This document shows positions 47,868 to 59,472 of a stretch of 64,000 nt of DNA, piece by piece. This DNA comes from Bromus sterilis (Eukaryota > Streptophyta > Magnoliopsida > Poales > Poaceae). The notes beneath the pieces were generated by a model. The model was not told the DNA's origin. It saw only the letters and a list, made by a program, of their open reading frames with translations, and did no database searches. Position 1 is the first letter of the stretch, and each line of letters starts with the position of its first letter. The DNA lies in contig OX465601.1 in the NCBI GenBank assembly GCA_950022295.1, forward strand, positions 70,689,501 to 70,753,500, given 5' to 3'. The position numbers were made by a program, and so were the translations under genes.

Positions 47868-48739
47868 ACGATTGTTGACAAAACAGGCATCGATAAATGA
47901 TTTGAAAGTTTTGAGTTTTCGATGATAAACCGGTGCTAAGATCGATGAAATACTCCCCCTTGATGTATGCACGGAAGATGTGAATTTCCAGTGAAGTGCA
48001 TATTTGACAATAGTTGAGTCGAGGGAAAAACATCAATAATCTTAGCGAGCAAGATTGCAGTCCAAATAATATTCAATGAGAAATATGCAATCTCCTCGAA
48101 TAACCTGTGAACTTATATGAAAGATAACTTCCCGCAAAAGGTTAAGTGAAGCAAGCATAGCAGATAGATATCTTACGATAAAGGTAGCAGTTCACAGAGC
48201 TACTTAGAGTTAGTTACAACCAGATCGAAAATGAATCGAAAGTTTATTGAAACTACTCAGAAACTCAAAGTTCAAAAGTTCGACGGACGAATAAGCAAAA
48301 CCCTTAACCCCGATGGCAAACTAATTTCTTCGATGCCACTACATCTCCCCCTTTTTCTCACAACGTACAAAAAGTCGAGAGAATAGGGTCGAAAGAAATC
48401 CCTACTCGCTGGAGCGGCGCTGGCGACATCGAGAAGATTCCACGAGCGTTGAAGGACGTCGAATGGGGCGACCGTCTGGAGGGGTGAGCTTCTTTCTGAA
48501 GGAATGATGATCTCCAGAAGATTCCAGTTACGATTCCGGCGGGGTCCTGGGGCTTCGAGGAAGTGGAGAGTAAACTCTCGCTTGGCATCGAGGAGGGTCA
48601 TCTTTTTTGGAGTCGGAGGAATTTGTATTCACCGTGATGTGATAGAAATCATCGACAGATATCACGTCCCTGTTCATTGGAAGCAAAGGAATATTGAAAT
48701 CTGGTCGATCAAGACGATCATCATTAGTCCAGTTCCTGT
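47868..48739 (-). mobile_element. Non-coding 3' region of the copia element
   Basis: About 870 bp between the env-like frame and the PPT. No convincing gene on either strand. It contains two further PPT-like tracts (47952-47960 and 48343-48359). Confidence 0.55.
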
Positions 48740-50547
48740 TCAGATGCGGAGGAATTCTTCGAAGCCGCGGCGCTGAAGTTGACCGAGGGAATTGAACTTG
48801 CGCGGCCCTTTCCAATCGCGGCGAAGGAATTCACGCAGCATCTGATTATTGGTCATGGCAATGTTGCGGAGATGGTTGGTTTCATCCATCATCTTTTTCT
48901 TCTGAAGGAAATCTTGGTCAATATGATGTTGAAGCATCTGCTGAGACCGAAGAGATACCTCCATGTGATGCACTGGCTTGATAAATTTCGAGCGAATATT
49001 GCGCTCAGTCATATGGGCGCGGATGCCAGTTTTCTCTGCAAACTGATCGTTTGGTCGAGCAATAATCTGCAATATTTCCCTTACAGGTGGAGTAAAAATC
49101 TTGGGATAAATTGATACGGGGAATGGCACGTCCCGAGAGTAATTGCAGATTGCCATCAGCCAGGGTGCGTATGGTTTGTGAGAATTGTGATCATCAGCAC
49201 AGGAAACCAACGTGCGAATGAAGTAGTCTTCAAAATCAAAGGGATGACCATGGACTAATTTCAACAGAGAAAGTTTCACATCATGGGGAATGGGAAAATC
49301 ATCGTGCACATCGAGCATTGGCATCAAAGTCTTCGAAAGAATATAAAATCATGACTTTGCTTCAAAAACTAGATGTCTTGGCTTCGGCTCATCTGGGAAG
49401 TGATCTCCTACGACATCTGGATTCATCAACATAGAGAATTCAGCTGGAGTTGGGACAGGAAGATCATGAAGATTGTGTGGTAATCCTTCGAAATGAGGTA
49501 AATTGATGATGGCCAGAAATTGATCGACGGTCATATGGAACACTTGGCCTTGAATCATATAGTCAAATTTCCAAGTCTTCGAGTTCTCAGGATCACCAGT
49601 GACATACAAAGTGGCATAAAATTGCTTGATGAGCTCGGGATTGTAGCCACAATCGAGAGCAAACATCTTGTGAGCATGCAGGCCATCAATAGTTTCGGCA
49701 ACATTTTCGAAACATGATGTGGAGTACACTGAAGGCATATCAAGATACTGATGTTGGAAAACTCTAGCCTTGTTGTACAGCACTCGAGTATAGTAGATAG
49801 CTTGCTCCTGGGTCCAAAACTGAAGAGAATATGCATTTCTGGGCTTCTCGTAGGGATTAGTCCCAAAGAAAAATGGCTTGTGTTCCCGCCTCTTGAAGAT
49901 AGGTCCTCCTCGAGGGACATCGGGGCGGAACAAGGGCATCATTTCTCTCGGATGAGCAGAGTGCATCAGCTCATCGACGGGAAAAACTTTAGCAGCATTA
50001 TCTGGCATTTGCAAAAATGGCTCAGGAGGACGAGGAAATGAAGATGGAACATTTACGATGTCCTGAGCTAGGATGGTTGCAGGAGCATTTTCCTCGGCCT
50101 GCTGTTCGTCGGCATTGGTATGCTTCTCGGCCTCCGCAGTCTCCATAGCCTCCAGATCCACATTCAGTTGTGCAAAAGCATCAATCATTTCTTCATTCGA
50201 AGAGTTGGAAGAGGAGGAGGAGGTAAATTCACTCGAACTGGAATCTCCAGAACTTTCTCCTTCAGCAGCATCTTGACGAGAAGAAACAATAGTGATATCT
50301 ACTTCGGCGTCTTCTCCTTCATTCAGAGTCTGGGTAGAGGAATAATCCTTCTGCGCGGATGGAATTGGGGCATGTTGTTCTTGCTCGACCTAAGCAGGTT
50401 GCTCGGTCACAATTTGAGCCTGAGGCTCGACGACTGGGGTGGATGATGGAATGACTTGTGGTGGTGATGGTGGATTGGGTGCTGGCGACGAAGCTTTTGG
50501 TGGTGAAGGTTAAAGAGGGGGAGGAGTTTGTTGGCGAGGTGGAGGGG
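48740..50547 (-). pseudogene. env-like / plant-transposon-type ORF of the copia element
   Basis: On the minus strand one frame runs from the insertion edge at 50547 down to a TAG ending at 48740, about 600 codons. Three stops break it: TAA 50510-50512, TAG 50390-50392 (in PA*VEQ) and TGA 49349-49351 (in EAKS*FYILSK, probably a former Trp). Pro-rich and then Ser/Glu-rich N-terminal part; the middle has the block KRREHKPFFFGTNPYEKPRN, which I recall from frames downstream of pol in Triticeae copia elements. The C-terminal part is Q/M/N-rich. No transmembrane segment is obvious, so 'env-like' describes position only. The 5' end and pol are cut off by insertion F. Confidence 0.6.
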
Positions 50548-52179
50548 TGATACGTCCCAAACGTATCTATAATTTCTGCTTGCCCCATGCATGTTTTGTG
50601 TGACTTTGCCATGTTTTGCTTGAACTTTCATACACTTTTGAACCTATTTGGACTAACCTACTAACTCAGTGCACCCAGCTGCCAGTTGCTGTTTTCTGCT
50701 GTTTTTGTATTTCAGGTTTTCCGTCCATTAAAAGTGCTCCAAAAAATCCGGAAAAATCAGATAAAAAATCAGCGAAACGGAAGCTTCCGGAAACACCAAA
50801 GGAGGGAAGGGGTGCCACCACAGGGACTCCAAAAGGGTCCCTGGCGCGGCCGCCTCTTGGCTGCCTTGTGGCCCCTCTCGGTGCCCCCCTTCGCCTATAT
50901 TTACCCCCCGTGACGGAAACCCCTAATATCGATCCCTCTTTCGCGATCTCGCCTCTGTTCTGCCTCCGCCGCCGTTTCAAGATCGGGGCTTCCTGGAGAA
51001 GCTGCTCCGGCACCCTGCCGGGAGAAGCTACCCCTGCCGGGAGACCATCCATAGCCATGGACGCCTCCCGTATGTACCGTGAGTAGTTCCCCTTGGACCA
51101 TGGGTCCATGACCAGTAGCTATGTGATCTATCTCTCCCTCTTTTGTGCTTCCACTTTCGAGTCCTCGTGAGCTGCCTCACATGATCGAGGCATCTATGTA
51201 ATTTCTGTTGTTGCTATGCTGAGTTTGTTGGGATCTGATGGATTATGAGACTATGTTCAGATTGTGATGAGTAATATATTTGGTTCTTCTCTTTTATATT
51301 TTGTTCTTGAGTAAATTCTTGCATGTTCTCCGTTGCGGTATTTGCTTTGGCCAAGTATTTTATTTGCAACTCCAAGAGAGAGTGTTATGCTCGATTGTGG
51401 GTTCAGCCCCTTGATGTCTAGCTTGAGTGACAAAAACATGAGACTAGGGGATGTGTTTTTGCCACCAGGGATAAAACAACGGTGCTTGTACTTGTGGGTG
51501 CAAGGATTGTTTACTTTACACAAAGTTCTTTTAATGCAGTTGTCTGTTGCTTTGAGTTTACACTTTGGGTGGGATTCGCAACTTAATACCAGCGAGATGT
51601 TCTGGATAGATATCTCAAGGTGGATGATTCGTAGTAGATGCAGATGGATTTCGGTCTACTTACCTTGGCGTACTGCCCATTGCTTTTGAGCCCTTCCTTT
51701 GTTTGCAGCATAGTTAGCATTGCGGTGCCTTCATAATCCTGTCAATTGCCCAACTGTGATTTGTTTACCTCGCTAGCACTTTTATCGTCTTTTGGGAGAG
51801 AGACATCACTAGTGAAAATCACGGGACCCCGTTCCATCTTCACATTATTGTTCACACTACCAATTTACTTTCAGTATTTACTTTTCCGTTGCTATCACTA
51901 TCATTATTATCTCTTGCGTTTTATCCTTTGTAAACAACAAGGCCGGAGGAATTGACAACTCCTCTGTAATCGTTGGGAGCAAAGTTATTTGTATCTGTGT
52001 GCAGGTCCAGGTGAAGTTAGCAATATCGTAAACGGCGCCTTGTTCACTTTACCACCTACTTGTATCTCCTGGGTCCTACTGGTCCGATAACCTTGGTATC
52101 TTCACTGAGGGAAACTTGTTGCTGCACTGCATCTCACACCTTCCACTTGGGGTAACCAACAAGGGGCGAGAAGCCATCA
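50548..52179 (+). mobile_element. 5' LTR of F
   Basis: 1,632 bp, TGATACGTCC...AAGCCATCA. It combines the 'caggtccaggtgaag' tail (as in D) with the CCATCA end (as in K). TATA-like TATATTT from 50896. Confidence 0.9.
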
Positions 52180-52189
52180 AGAAAATTTC

Positions 52190-52207
52190 TGGCGCTGTTG
52201 CCGGGGA
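52190..52207 (+). other. Primer-binding site of F (tRNA-Asp type)
   Basis: TGGCGCTGTTGCCGGGGA, one mismatch to the tRNA-Asp complement, ten bases after the LTR. Confidence 0.88.
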
Positions 52208-52333
52208 CTCAAGTCTACAAGATAGAGGAGTTGCACACTATCTTTTACCTTTGCTTTTTAGTCTTGTTAGTTTACCTTTCAGTTTTTACTTTTGTGTCCT
52301 TAATCAAAAATACCAAAAATACCTGCTGCTACT

Positions 52334-54372
52334 ATGGGTTCCAATGAAAACACTAAGTTGTGTGACTTCACTAGTCACAACAACAGTGACTTTATATCTG
52401 CACTCCTATTGCTCCACCTGCCACTTCAGCACCTTCTTATGAGATTAAACCTGCTTTGCTTAACCTTGTTATGAAAGATCAATTCTCAGGAGCAGGAGAA
52501 GATGTTGCTTTGCACCTAAACAACTTTATCGAGCTCTGCGACATGCAGAAGTACAAGGAAGTGGATGGAGACATCGTCAAGCTGAAGCTTTTTCCTTTAT
52601 CTTTGAGAGGAAGAGCCAAGGAGTGGCTACAATCTTTGCCCAAGAACAGTATCGATTCTTGGAGTAAATGCAAAGATGCTTTTATAGGGAAGTACTATTC
52701 CCCTGCTAAAATTATTCAATTACGGAGTAACATTATGAATTTCAAGCAATTGGATAATGAACACGTTGCCCAGGCTTGGGAACGTATGAAGAGGCTTGTC
52801 AAGAACTGCCCCACACATGGACTGACTACCTGGATGGTTATCCAGACTTTTTATGCAGGCTTGAACTTCACCTCGCGGAACCTGTTAGATTCGGCCGTGG
52901 GAGGAACTTTTATGTCAACCACGCTTGGTGCTGCCACAAAGCTACTAGATGAGATGATGCTGAACTACTCTCAGTGGCACACCGAAAGATCTCCAACTGG
53001 TAAGAAGGTAAATTCTGTCGAGGAGATCTCCTCTTTAAATGAAAAGGTTGACCTTATCATGTCTCTATTCACCAAGCAACCTTCTATTGATCCTCAAGAT
53101 GTTCCTTTAAATTCTTTGGTTGCTCAGGAGCAAGTAGATGTCAATTTTGTCTCTAGAAACAACTTCAATAATAATGCTTATAGGAGTAACTTTGGTAGCA
53201 ACAATCCTAGGCCTTTCCCATCCGACAACTATGGGAACAACACTTATCCTACCACCAGAAACTCCACTTCAGAACTAGAGAGTATGCTTAGAGACTTTAT
53301 CACTACCCAAAAGGCCTTCAACAAGAATGTGGAAGAAAAACTAGCTAAATTAGATAATCTTTGTTTGAAGGTAGACAACTTAGCCCTTGATGTTGAGATG
53401 TTAAAAATTAGAACATCTCCCCTTGAGGAGAGTAAGGTCACTCCTATTAATGCTATCCAGATACAAATCAATGAAAATATTAGGATGATGGCTAAACTTA
53501 AAGAGAGATGGGCTAGAGAAAAGGAGGAAGAAGAGAGAATTAAGAGCCTTCCCACCTACCACACAGTAGCCACTATCCAAATAGTTGAGGATGTCCAAAC
53601 TGTTAGCACCCATCACACCCCTAGTCCCACTGGACCTATCAATGGTGATGCTACCACCTCAGCCTTAGAAGAGGAAAACTCTATGAACATAGAGGCTTTC
53701 AAACAAGTGAGCTTAAATAACATCACTACTTCCTTGGTAGATAGTAGTGATTTAGACTTTGATAACTGCACTTTACCAGAAGTTATTGGTTTCCTACACA
53801 AGATGTCTAGAGACCCCCACACTAGCACACTCAATCTTGCCTTCACAGAGCATATCACCAATGATCTAATCAAAGTTAGGGAGGAGAAGCTTAGACTAGA
53901 AGCCTCCATACCTAGGAAGCTAGAAGATGGTTTAGATCCTATGATAAAAATTAAATTGAATAACTTCTCTTTTTATGCTCTTTGTGATGTTGGAGCAAGT
54001 ACCTCTGTTATGCCCAAAAGAATGTATGATATGCTTGAATTGAAACCTTTGGATCCGTGTTCTTTTGGTGTTCGTATTGTTGATTCTTCCGTAAAGAAAC
54101 CTTTGGGGAAGATCGACGATGTTCTTATCATTGTCAATGACAAGTATGTTCCCGTTGATTTCACTATTATGGACATTGAGTGTGAGCCCTCTTGTCCAAT
54201 TATTTTGGGACGTCCTTTTCTTCGCACAGTTGGTGCTATCATTGACATGAAAGAGGGAACTATCAAATTCCAATTCCCTCTCAAAAAAGGGATGGAACAT
54301 TTCCCTAGGAAAAATATTAAGTTACCTTTTGAGTCTGTCACACGGGCTAGTTATTCTCTTGAAAATACTTGA
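52334..54372 (+). CDS. gag-pro: gag-protease of F; 638-codon frame with upstream 2-bp insertion
   Basis: The family start is ATG 52334 (MGSNENTKLCDF...), but two extra bases near 52391-52396 ('tatatc' for 'tatc') shift the frame. From Met 52456 to TGA 54372 it is open for 638 codons. Gag core about residues 1-215 (LFPLSLRGRAKEWLQSLPKN; YAGLNFTSRNLLDS); an N/S/P-rich stretch; a coiled-coil-like linker about 270-370; protease with DVGAS at residue 511 and IILGRPFLRTVGA. No zinc knuckle, reverse transcriptase or integrase. If translated from 52456 it would lack about 40 N-terminal residues. Otherwise this is the least damaged copy and the best guide to the family protein. Confidence 0.88.
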
Positions 54373-56182
54373 TCTTCTGCTTTAAGCCTAGCTAATGGCT
54401 CTAAAGAAGCGCTTTCGGGAGGCAGCCCGCAACGAATTTCGGTTTTTATTTTTGCTTTTGTTCTATTTTTAGTGGTATTGATGATTGTTACTACTGTAGC
54501 AACATCATTGTATCTTTATTTTTCAAGCTTTGTGCCAAGTTTAGCCTCATACGGCAAGGGAAGTAAAAGTTGTGACATGCTGTCCAGAAAACAGATTCTG
54601 TCCTCGTGGCTAGAAAAAGTACAGAAAAATCCCAGTTAATCTTTTTGAGCTGAACTTTTTACACAGCGTGCTCTATACAATTACGAAACTTCCGTATGTT
54701 CTTAGTTTTTTGATTTGGGTTGCAGAAGTACCCCTAAAAAATTCATTTCTATATTCTGTTCTGTTTTTCACAGATTCTGCCACGTTTTGTCTCTCCTTAC
54801 TTTTGCAAACCTTAAGCTTTCTTTTACTTTGAAAAAACTTTTTGGCAATCTTGAGAAACAGTAGATCTTCCTGGAAATATTTATTTGCAGTAGAGGAAAA
54901 ATTATTTTATTAGGGTACTAACCTCTCTAATCAGTCTACAATGAGTTATGTATGAAGGGAGTTTTCAAGTGCGCGATGGAAGATGATGAAAGAAGATTCG
55001 GGAGTGTCAAGCGCTCAAGCTTGGGGATGCCCCCATGCATCCCCAACAAATATTCAAGGAGACTCAAGCGTCTAAGCTTGGGGATGCCCCCGTGCATCCC
55101 CTTCTCCATCAACAATCATCAGTTTGTCCCTCGTTGCACTATATTTTTATCACTTCATGCGTTATGTGCTTTTCTTGGAGCGTCTCGCTCTTAGGTTCTG
55201 TTTCGTTTTTAGTTTTCTTTAGCTTTGTTTGCTGTAGTAACAAGTTAGATCCCAGCTTACTTACTCTTTTGTGTGGGAGAGATTCACGCTCCGCTTGAAC
55301 TAGAACTCCTCATAGGATTTGCATGCTTATTCTTTTATCTGTGAGCTGTTCTTTTTCTTTTCTTAGCTGATGTTCTGTTTAGTTGTAGTGCTTTAGTTTT
55401 TTTTTCTAGAGCTCTTCTTTTGTCTTAGGTTGAACTTTCTATAGGTTGCATGTTTTATCTTGTTAGAGAGTTTGCCTGTTGCACTGAGTTCTGTGTTTTG
55501 ACTGAAAGTAGGTAGTTAAAGTTGTTGTTCTCTTTGTAGTAGTAACTTGCAATAGTTTTGAGGTATTGACTAGAGTAATGGTTGAACTTATGGTGTCAAG
55601 AGCTCTTGCCTATTAGTGATAGATGTCGTATTTTGGGCAATCCGTGTGTTTTTCGAAAACCAAAAAATCCATGTTGAGAACTCTAGCTACTAGATGGATC
55701 ACTAACCTCTGGAGGGTTCGAATATTAGAGTACACTCACGTACCATGAGTCGAGGATGTGCAAGGATAACCAAACCCCCATACACTCCTCCTCGGGGTAC
55801 CTGTCTCTTTGTGAACCTCCTGATTAGATTGAGAGTTACCGATAATAAGTGCATGAGTTCTTCGGACTAATGTGAGTATTCAAAAGTTGACACTTCCACC
55901 CACCTATACTTTTTCTAGCCTCTTCGGTACCGTGCATTGCCCTTTCTCACCTCGAGAGTTGGCGAATACTTCGCCGGTGCATCCAAACCCTTGGCACGAT
56001 ACGCTCTGTCATCATAAGCCTCCTTATATCTTTCCTCATAACAGCCACCATACCTACCTACAAGGCATTTCCATAGCCTTTCCGAGATACATTGCCATGC
56101 AACATCCACCTTCTCATGACTTGATCTTCATGTCATACATGCTACTCCCTTGATCGATGAGCCGCATGCTAGTTGGGCCTTG
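54373..56182 (+). mobile_element. 3' non-coding domain of F, truncated
   Basis: First 1.8 kb of the domain. Stem-loop 54481-54508, PPT-like repeats 55017-55029 and 55074-55086, antisense frame 55915-56109. It breaks after 'gttgggcctt', where sisters continue 'gccctaatcattgc'. Confidence 0.85.
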
Positions 56183-56821
56183 GTGGCAAGAGAGTGTTAT
56201 ACTCTTCAAGCCCTCGTTGATTACCCCAAGTGCAGGGTTGGATATAGTAGAGTAGCGGCAAGTTTTCCCTTGGCAAAGATACCAAGGTTTGTCTCCCGTA
56301 GGACTCCGAAGGATACAAGAAGGTGGTAAAGCGAACAGTGGCGCCGAGGTTGCTACTTCACCTGGACCTGCACACGGATACAGATAACTTTGCTCCCAAC
56401 GAGTACAGAGGAGTTGTCAATTCCTCCAGCCTTGCCGTTTACAAAGGATCAACACAAGAGATAATGATAGTGGCTACTGAAAGTAAATACTGAAAGTAAA
56501 TTGAGGGTGTAAACAATGATATGGAGATGGACCGGGGTCCCGTGATTTTCACTAGTGATGTCTCTATCCCAAAAGACGATAAAAGTGCTAGCGAGGTAAA
56601 CAAATCACACTTGGGCAATTGACAGGATTATGAAGGCACCGCAATGCTAACTATGCTGCAAAGAAAGGAAGGGCTCAAAAGCAATGGGCAGTACGACAAG
56701 GTAAGTAGACCGAAATCCATCTGCATCTACTACGAATCATCCACCTTGAGATATCTATCCAGAACATATCGCTGGTATTAAGTTGTGAATCCCAACCAAA
56801 GTGTAAACTCAAAGCAACAGA
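56183..56821 (-). mobile_element. Inverted family-1 LTR fragment (G)
   Basis: The reverse complement matches the last 600-odd bp of a family-1 LTR: 'ctgttgctttgagtttacac' near 56820, the double-C 'caggtccaggtgaag' tail near 56370, and 'cacttggggtaatcaacgag' near 56225. The terminus itself is degraded (no clean TATCA). It is either a separate minus-strand element inserted in F, or F's own far LTR turned round by a rearrangement. The other side is cut by element H. Confidence 0.75.
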
Positions 56822-59403
56822 TGTAACGCCCCCAAAATCAGACCGTGTACAGTAATCATACACACAGGGTACACAACTGATATTAGGGTGCCACGGTGAT
56901 AATATCACAGCACAACACTAAACACAAAAGGATAAACAAATATGTTACAATAGAGGGGGTCACGCGGACCCGAATACATAAGTCATACAAGCCATAATAT
57001 CTGAGTACAGACATAGTTAGTCAAGTTTTTCCTTAAGAAGGCTAGCACAAATCACATCAGAGATACAGATCGAAAAGGCGAGGCCTCCTGCCTGGGATCC
57101 ACCGAACTACTCCTGGTCAACGGGGAACTCGACGTCATAGTAGGCGCCTCCGGGGTACTCCTGCTCCTGGGCTCCAACATCGGCTGCAGCGGCCGATCAG
57201 GCAAAACAAGAAAGGAAATAAAGCAGGTGAGTATCTAGTATACTCGCGAGTCTTACATCCTCTACTAAGCATTATGCATTGTATCAACGGAAAGAAGAGG
57301 TTGTATATAGTGGACTGAAAGACAGAAATCCAGAGCAAGGGTAAGAAGCTAGGCCTATCGAAGACTAGCATCTTCCGACGATGTCTTGCAGCATGAGGTA
57401 AGAATCAGCCAATAGTTTATATAAAGCATAAAGTAACAATGCAGCAGAAGTTGCTGCAGCATTGTATAATAATAAGTTGCAATAATTAGCAATGCCTCCG
57501 AGATCACCTCCTCGACATCCCCGCGAGGAAGAAAACCCGGAATCATACAGTTTAATAATAATAGTTTCTAGTGGTAAGATCCAACTTCAGCATAAAGTGT
57601 CCTGTTACCGTGGACACGGCTATTCGAATAGATTAATCTTCCCTGCAGGGGTGCACTTGTGTTACGCTACACGCACGGATCTCCAGGGTGGCGGGAACCT
57701 TATTAGGGAACGCTCCACCGAGGCTATCCGACACTTCATAGCCCATCTTTCAAACTCATCGGAGAGGTCATCTGCCGGACTATATCCTACGTACGCGGGG
57801 CTTTGGACCCTAACCCCGACGTACTCCTGCACGGTGCGAGGCTGGCCGGTGAAGTTAAATCAAAGCAAATACAAATCACACTGCCGCGGCAAATAAGACA
57901 ACACCACTTCCCGGCGCAGGCCGCGGTACTGCTGACGTCTGAAGAGTCCTCGGACGACACTACGAAGCAGAGGAGCCCATAACTCGTAATTCCCACGGGT
58001 AGGTAGTGCGTACATGGCATATAGCCAACTCAAGACATTCACTGAACCATTTAGCATTTTAATTAACCTGTGTGACAACCGTTATCGTTGTCTCGACTTA
58101 ACTGACCCGCGGACAACGACAGCAGCCAGGACCACCAGTACATCGGTGCCTGCCCCGTCGTCCCACCAAGTCACCGCGGTTACCAACAAGGTGAACCGTC
58201 TCCTTACGTTGTCTCGCGTGTGCTCCTGGGGGAGCTCGACTTTCGTGGTTTGGTAACTCTCGCGGCCAACGATCAGGGGCCAAGCACACCGGTACACTGG
58301 TCGTACCCTCCCTGTCGTCCCGTCGCAATACCTCTCGCGGGCACCGTTGGGTCGCCCGACTTCTCACCTGAAGGACAATCGCTGTTCAGGACCCTAAGGC
58401 GGTAAGACAAAGTCAGCCTCGAGTGGAGTATAAGGATTACTCCTTGATAGCTCACACTTGAGGTGACTAGGCATAACCTAGATAGGGGCCTTTGGCGGTG
58501 TCTGCTTTGTACCGTACCTGTGCAGTTATAATATTTGTACCCGCGTTCACTCCCCTGAGTGATCACGGCCCTCTATCTACTCCTAGCTAACAATGCGCAG
58601 GGCTCACTGCTGAATAATGCATAATAATAATAATAGGCAGCATAGGATAAAGGAAGGCACATCAAGGGGCGACAAAATCAGGCTATGCAATTGAATAGGA
58701 TTGTAATCGTAGCAGCAGCAGTAACAATGCCTAGTGCAATAAAGTACGGAAAGGTAGGCGATATCTGGGGAACAGAATGGCTCTGCTTGCCTGGAAGCTC
58801 GACGGTAGGGGTAGGGTCGTCGACGAAGTAGTCGTACTCAGCAGCGGTGTAGTCGACGGCAGCAGCGGGGTCTATCGGATATTAAGGGGGGAAGAAACAG
58901 TAAATACAAAGCAAGCATATACAACAGATGCATGACATAACAGATGAAATGTTAACGGTGTTCTAACGCAGTGCAATGCACGTTGCTCGGCACGGAAATT
59001 CATCCGAGGATGAACTACCAGCTCCGGGTGATTACCAGACAAGGTGTCCGGAGGGGGAAAGGATCAAGCCGGAGGTGTCGTGGGTACCGGACAAACATAA
59101 GGGGGGTGTATCCGTGCTAGTTGATCTATTCCGAGAAACATTCGTGTTCGGAATAAATTCATCCGGGCACTCTAACAGTACCGAACAATTTATCGGACTG
59201 CCGGTCCGGAGGGGGAACTGTTCGATGTTCGTTGTGTTAGAGGGGTGTGATAGGCATACGGATAGCGTATTCGTATTTGTTATATTTTTCTGATCAATTT
59301 CCATGTATAAAGTTTTTGAATCCGAGTTACGCTTTAAAAGTTATTGAATTTCAAAGTTTTAAATCATTTAAATGATTTTCTGAATTTCTTTTATTATTTA
59401 TTC

Positions 59404-59439
59404 AACATTATCCAGAACATTATCCAAAACATTATCCAA
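59404..59439. repeat. 12-bp tandem repeat, three copies
   Basis: AACATTATCCAR repeated three times without gaps, inside the LTR of H. Confidence 0.85.
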
Positions 59440-59447
59440 AACAGTGC

Positions 59448-59472
59448 CTGACATGTGAGACCCACATGTCAG
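59448..59472. repeat. Perfect 10-bp inverted repeat in LTR of H
   Basis: CTGACATGTG (59448-59457) and CACATGTCAG (59463-59472) with a 5-base spacer. It is the first unit of a series of similar motifs running to 59792. Confidence 0.8.

Larger units (their letters stand above)
50548..56182 (+). mobile_element. Family-1 element F, inserted in the copia env-like frame
   Basis: LTR, primer site, long gag-PR and 1.8 kb of 3' domain, then cut at about 56182 by an inverted LTR piece. The left flank is AGGGG; the other end is not in the window, so the target duplication cannot be checked. It carries the best preserved coding region of the family here. Confidence 0.9.

Noticed and set aside
47600..48815. 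Frames of 60-110 codons around the copia LTR and 3' region
   Set aside because: They cross the LTR/PPT boundary or overlap non-coding 3' sequence, and have no similarity to element proteins.
57492..58566. Open frames of 60-130 codons on both strands
   Set aside because: Within the LTR of H, no domain, mutually overlapping.
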